Source: Cytophagales bacterium (lineage in GTDB: Bacteria; Bacteroidota; Bacteroidia; Cytophagales; UBA9547). From it: a stretch of DNA of 7,678 bases. The stretch covers positions 1-7,678 of the forward strand of contig JANYCH010000158.1 in the NCBI GenBank assembly GCA_025360395.1, written 5' to 3'. The notes beneath the pieces were generated by a model. The model was not told where the DNA came from and made no database searches. It worked only from the letters and a program-made list of their open reading frames with translations. Numbering within the stretch: the stretch's first letter is position 1; every line of letters starts with the position of its first letter. This document shows positions 6,359-7,678 of the stretch, piece by piece. Made by a program: the position numbers and the translations under genes.

Positions 6359-7678
6359 TTATTTCTTTTTGCCTCTTGGAATAAATTTTGGTTTCTTGTC
6401 TGGTGTTTCGTCTGCCCAAACCAAACATTCTTCTAGTGTAACATCTTTAGGTTCTTTGCCTTTGGGTATTTTCACGTTTTTCTTTCCTACAGAAATATAA
6501 GGACCGTATCTGCCGTTCAAAACCTTCACATCGGCATTTTCGGCAAAATCTTTTATTAATTTTTCACTTTCAGTTTTTCTTTTGTTTTCAATTATTGCGA
6601 TTGCTCTTTCTTCCGAAACAGTCATTGGATCATCTAACTTATCAAGAGAATAAAATTTGCTGTCATGCTTAACATATGGTCCAAATTTTCCTATAGCAAT
6701 TGTCATTGGTTTTTCTTCAAAATTACCGGCTTCGCGTGGTAGTTTAAAAAGTTCCATGGCATCTGCTAATGAAATTGACTCCATAAGCTGACCCTTTTTC
6801 AAACTTGCATAAGCTGGTTTTTTATCTTCTTCTGCTTCACCTAACTGGGCAAAGGCACCGAACTTTCCTAAGCGTACTGATACCATTTTGCCACTTACGG
6901 GATCAATACCTAATTCTCTTCCGTTTGAGACCTCTTTGCGGTCAATATTTGTTGTATCAGTAACTTTATCATGGAATCCTTTATAGAAAGAATCAATCAT
7001 GCCCCCCCATTCTTTTTTACCTCTGGCGATATCATCAAATTCCTTTTCCACGTTTGCCGTAAAAGAGAAATCAACAATATTAGGGAAGTAATTGACAAGG
7101 AAATCATTTACAACCATAGCAGTATCTGTGGGAAACAATTTAGATTTTTCTGCTCCGTAATTTTCTTGTTGTTTTTTATTTGTTATCTGGTCTTTAGCCA
7201 AAGTTAATGTGACAAAATCACGGGTCTTTCCGTCCCTGTTTTCTTTTATTACATAGCCTCTGTTTTGGATAGTTGAAATCGTAGGGGCATATGTTGATGG
7301 CCTTCCAATTCCTGCTTCTTCAAGTACTTTTACTAAACTCGATTCTGTATATCGTGGCGAAGGCCTGTTATATGTTTGTTTTGCGTTTATTTCTTTTAAT
7401 TGAAGGATTTGACCAACATTCAAAGGCGGAAGTGCACCATTTTCATCATCTTCTTCACCTTCGATTTCTTCTTCATCGGTAGATTCCTGATACGCTTTTA
7501 AAAATCCTTCAAATTTTATAACTTCTCCAGTGGCTGTCATATTATAGTCAGTCCCAGAAATAGTAATAGTAGCTGTAGTTCGCTCAATCTCTGCATCTGC
7601 CATCTGAGATGCCTTTGCTCTTTTTCTTATCAGATCATAAAGTCTTTGTTCATTCCGGTCGCTACTTGCCTGCTCTAC
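6359..7678 (-). CDS. topA: DNA topoisomerase I (type IA), C-terminal part; 5' end outside window
   Basis: This is the C-terminal 439 residues of topoisomerase I, which relaxes negatively supercoiled DNA by single-strand passage. The open frame runs unbroken to the right edge, so the first visible codon is not a start; the internal methionine at 7603 belongs to LIRKRAKASQMADAEIER. The Toprim domain and catalytic tyrosine lie off-window. Visible are LEEAGIGRPSTYAPTIST (about 119-136), the conserved late core motif, and an acidic linker rich in Glu/Asp (about 65-79). Three C-terminal repeats centre on GKFGAFAQLG (271-280), GKFGPYV (330-336) and GRYGPYIS (389-396). The repeats replace the Cys4 zinc ribbons of the E. 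coli enzyme; only one cysteine is visible. The tail is Lys-rich. Stop TAA. A run of seven G on the coding strand occurs within EWGGM. It heads the minus-strand run; its promoter is not in view. Confidence 0.95.
   Translation of the reverse strand, partial: VEQASSDRNEQRLYDLIRKRAKASQMADAEIERTTATITISGTDYNMTATGEVIKFEGFLKAYQESTDEEEIEGEEDDENGALPPLNVGQILQLKEINAKQTYNRPSPRYTESSLVKVLEEAGIGRPSTYAPTISTIQNRGYVIKENRDGKTRDFVTLTLAKDQITNKKQQENYGAEKSKLFPTDTAMVVNDFLVNYFPNIVDFSFTANVEKEFDDIARGKKEWGGMIDSFYKGFHDKVTDTTNIDRKEVSNGRELGIDPVSGKMVSVRLGKFGAFAQLGEAEEDKKPAYASLKKGQLMESISLADAMELFKLPREAGNFEEKPMTIAIGKFGPYVKHDSKFYSLDKLDDPMTVSEERAIAIIENKRKTESEKLIKDFAENADVKVLNGRYGPYISVGKKNVKIPKGKEPKDVTLEECLVWADETPDKKPKFIPRGKKK

Overview
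This looks like chromosomal housekeeping sequence from a member of the Bacteroidota, most likely a Sphingobacteriales/Pedobacter-like lineage. The DNA is AT-rich. No gene has a Shine-Dalgarno sequence at normal spacing. A perfect TAnnTTTG-type -7 promoter element with a TTG 19 bp upstream precedes rpsT. The topoisomerase I carries C-terminal GKFGPY-type repeats and no zinc ribbons. The lineage call is inferred from these traits and from protein style, not from a search.

Layout, left to right. On the minus strand is rpsT (ribosomal protein S20), complete, with its promoter in a 147-bp divergent spacer (270-416). On the plus strand follow a class I SAM-dependent methyltransferase and, overlapping it by one base (TAATG), a ZIP-family metal transporter. 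After a 67-bp gap comes a YegS/BmrU-type lipid (diacylglycerol-like) kinase gene interrupted by one in-frame TAG codon. Next is a small TerB-like protein. This plus-strand run meets a minus-strand run head-on at 3234-3237, where both terminal genes take their TAG stop from the same CTAG palindrome. Read in transcription order from the right edge, the minus-strand run is topA (5' part outside the window), a type II NADH dehydrogenase, a WaaE-like family 2 glycosyltransferase and a GT4-type glycosyltransferase. The last three are chained by overlapping stop/start codons (TAATG, then TTGA with a TTG start).

Functions. rpsT and topA are core translation and DNA-topology genes. The NADH dehydrogenase feeds electrons from NADH to quinone at the inner face of the membrane. 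The two glycosyltransferases probably act in lipopolysaccharide core or surface glycan assembly. The ZIP protein would import zinc or a similar divalent metal. The substrates of the methyltransferase and the role of the TerB-like protein cannot be told from sequence. There is no gene-free stretch longer than 300 bases, and no tRNA, rRNA, CRISPR array, insertion sequence, prophage or defence system was seen.

The most notable points are the isolated amber codon in the lipid kinase, the shared CTAG stop between convergent genes, and the coupled chain of NADH dehydrogenase with two glycosyltransferases. I found no convincing new biological system here; the window is mostly ordinary conserved chromosome.
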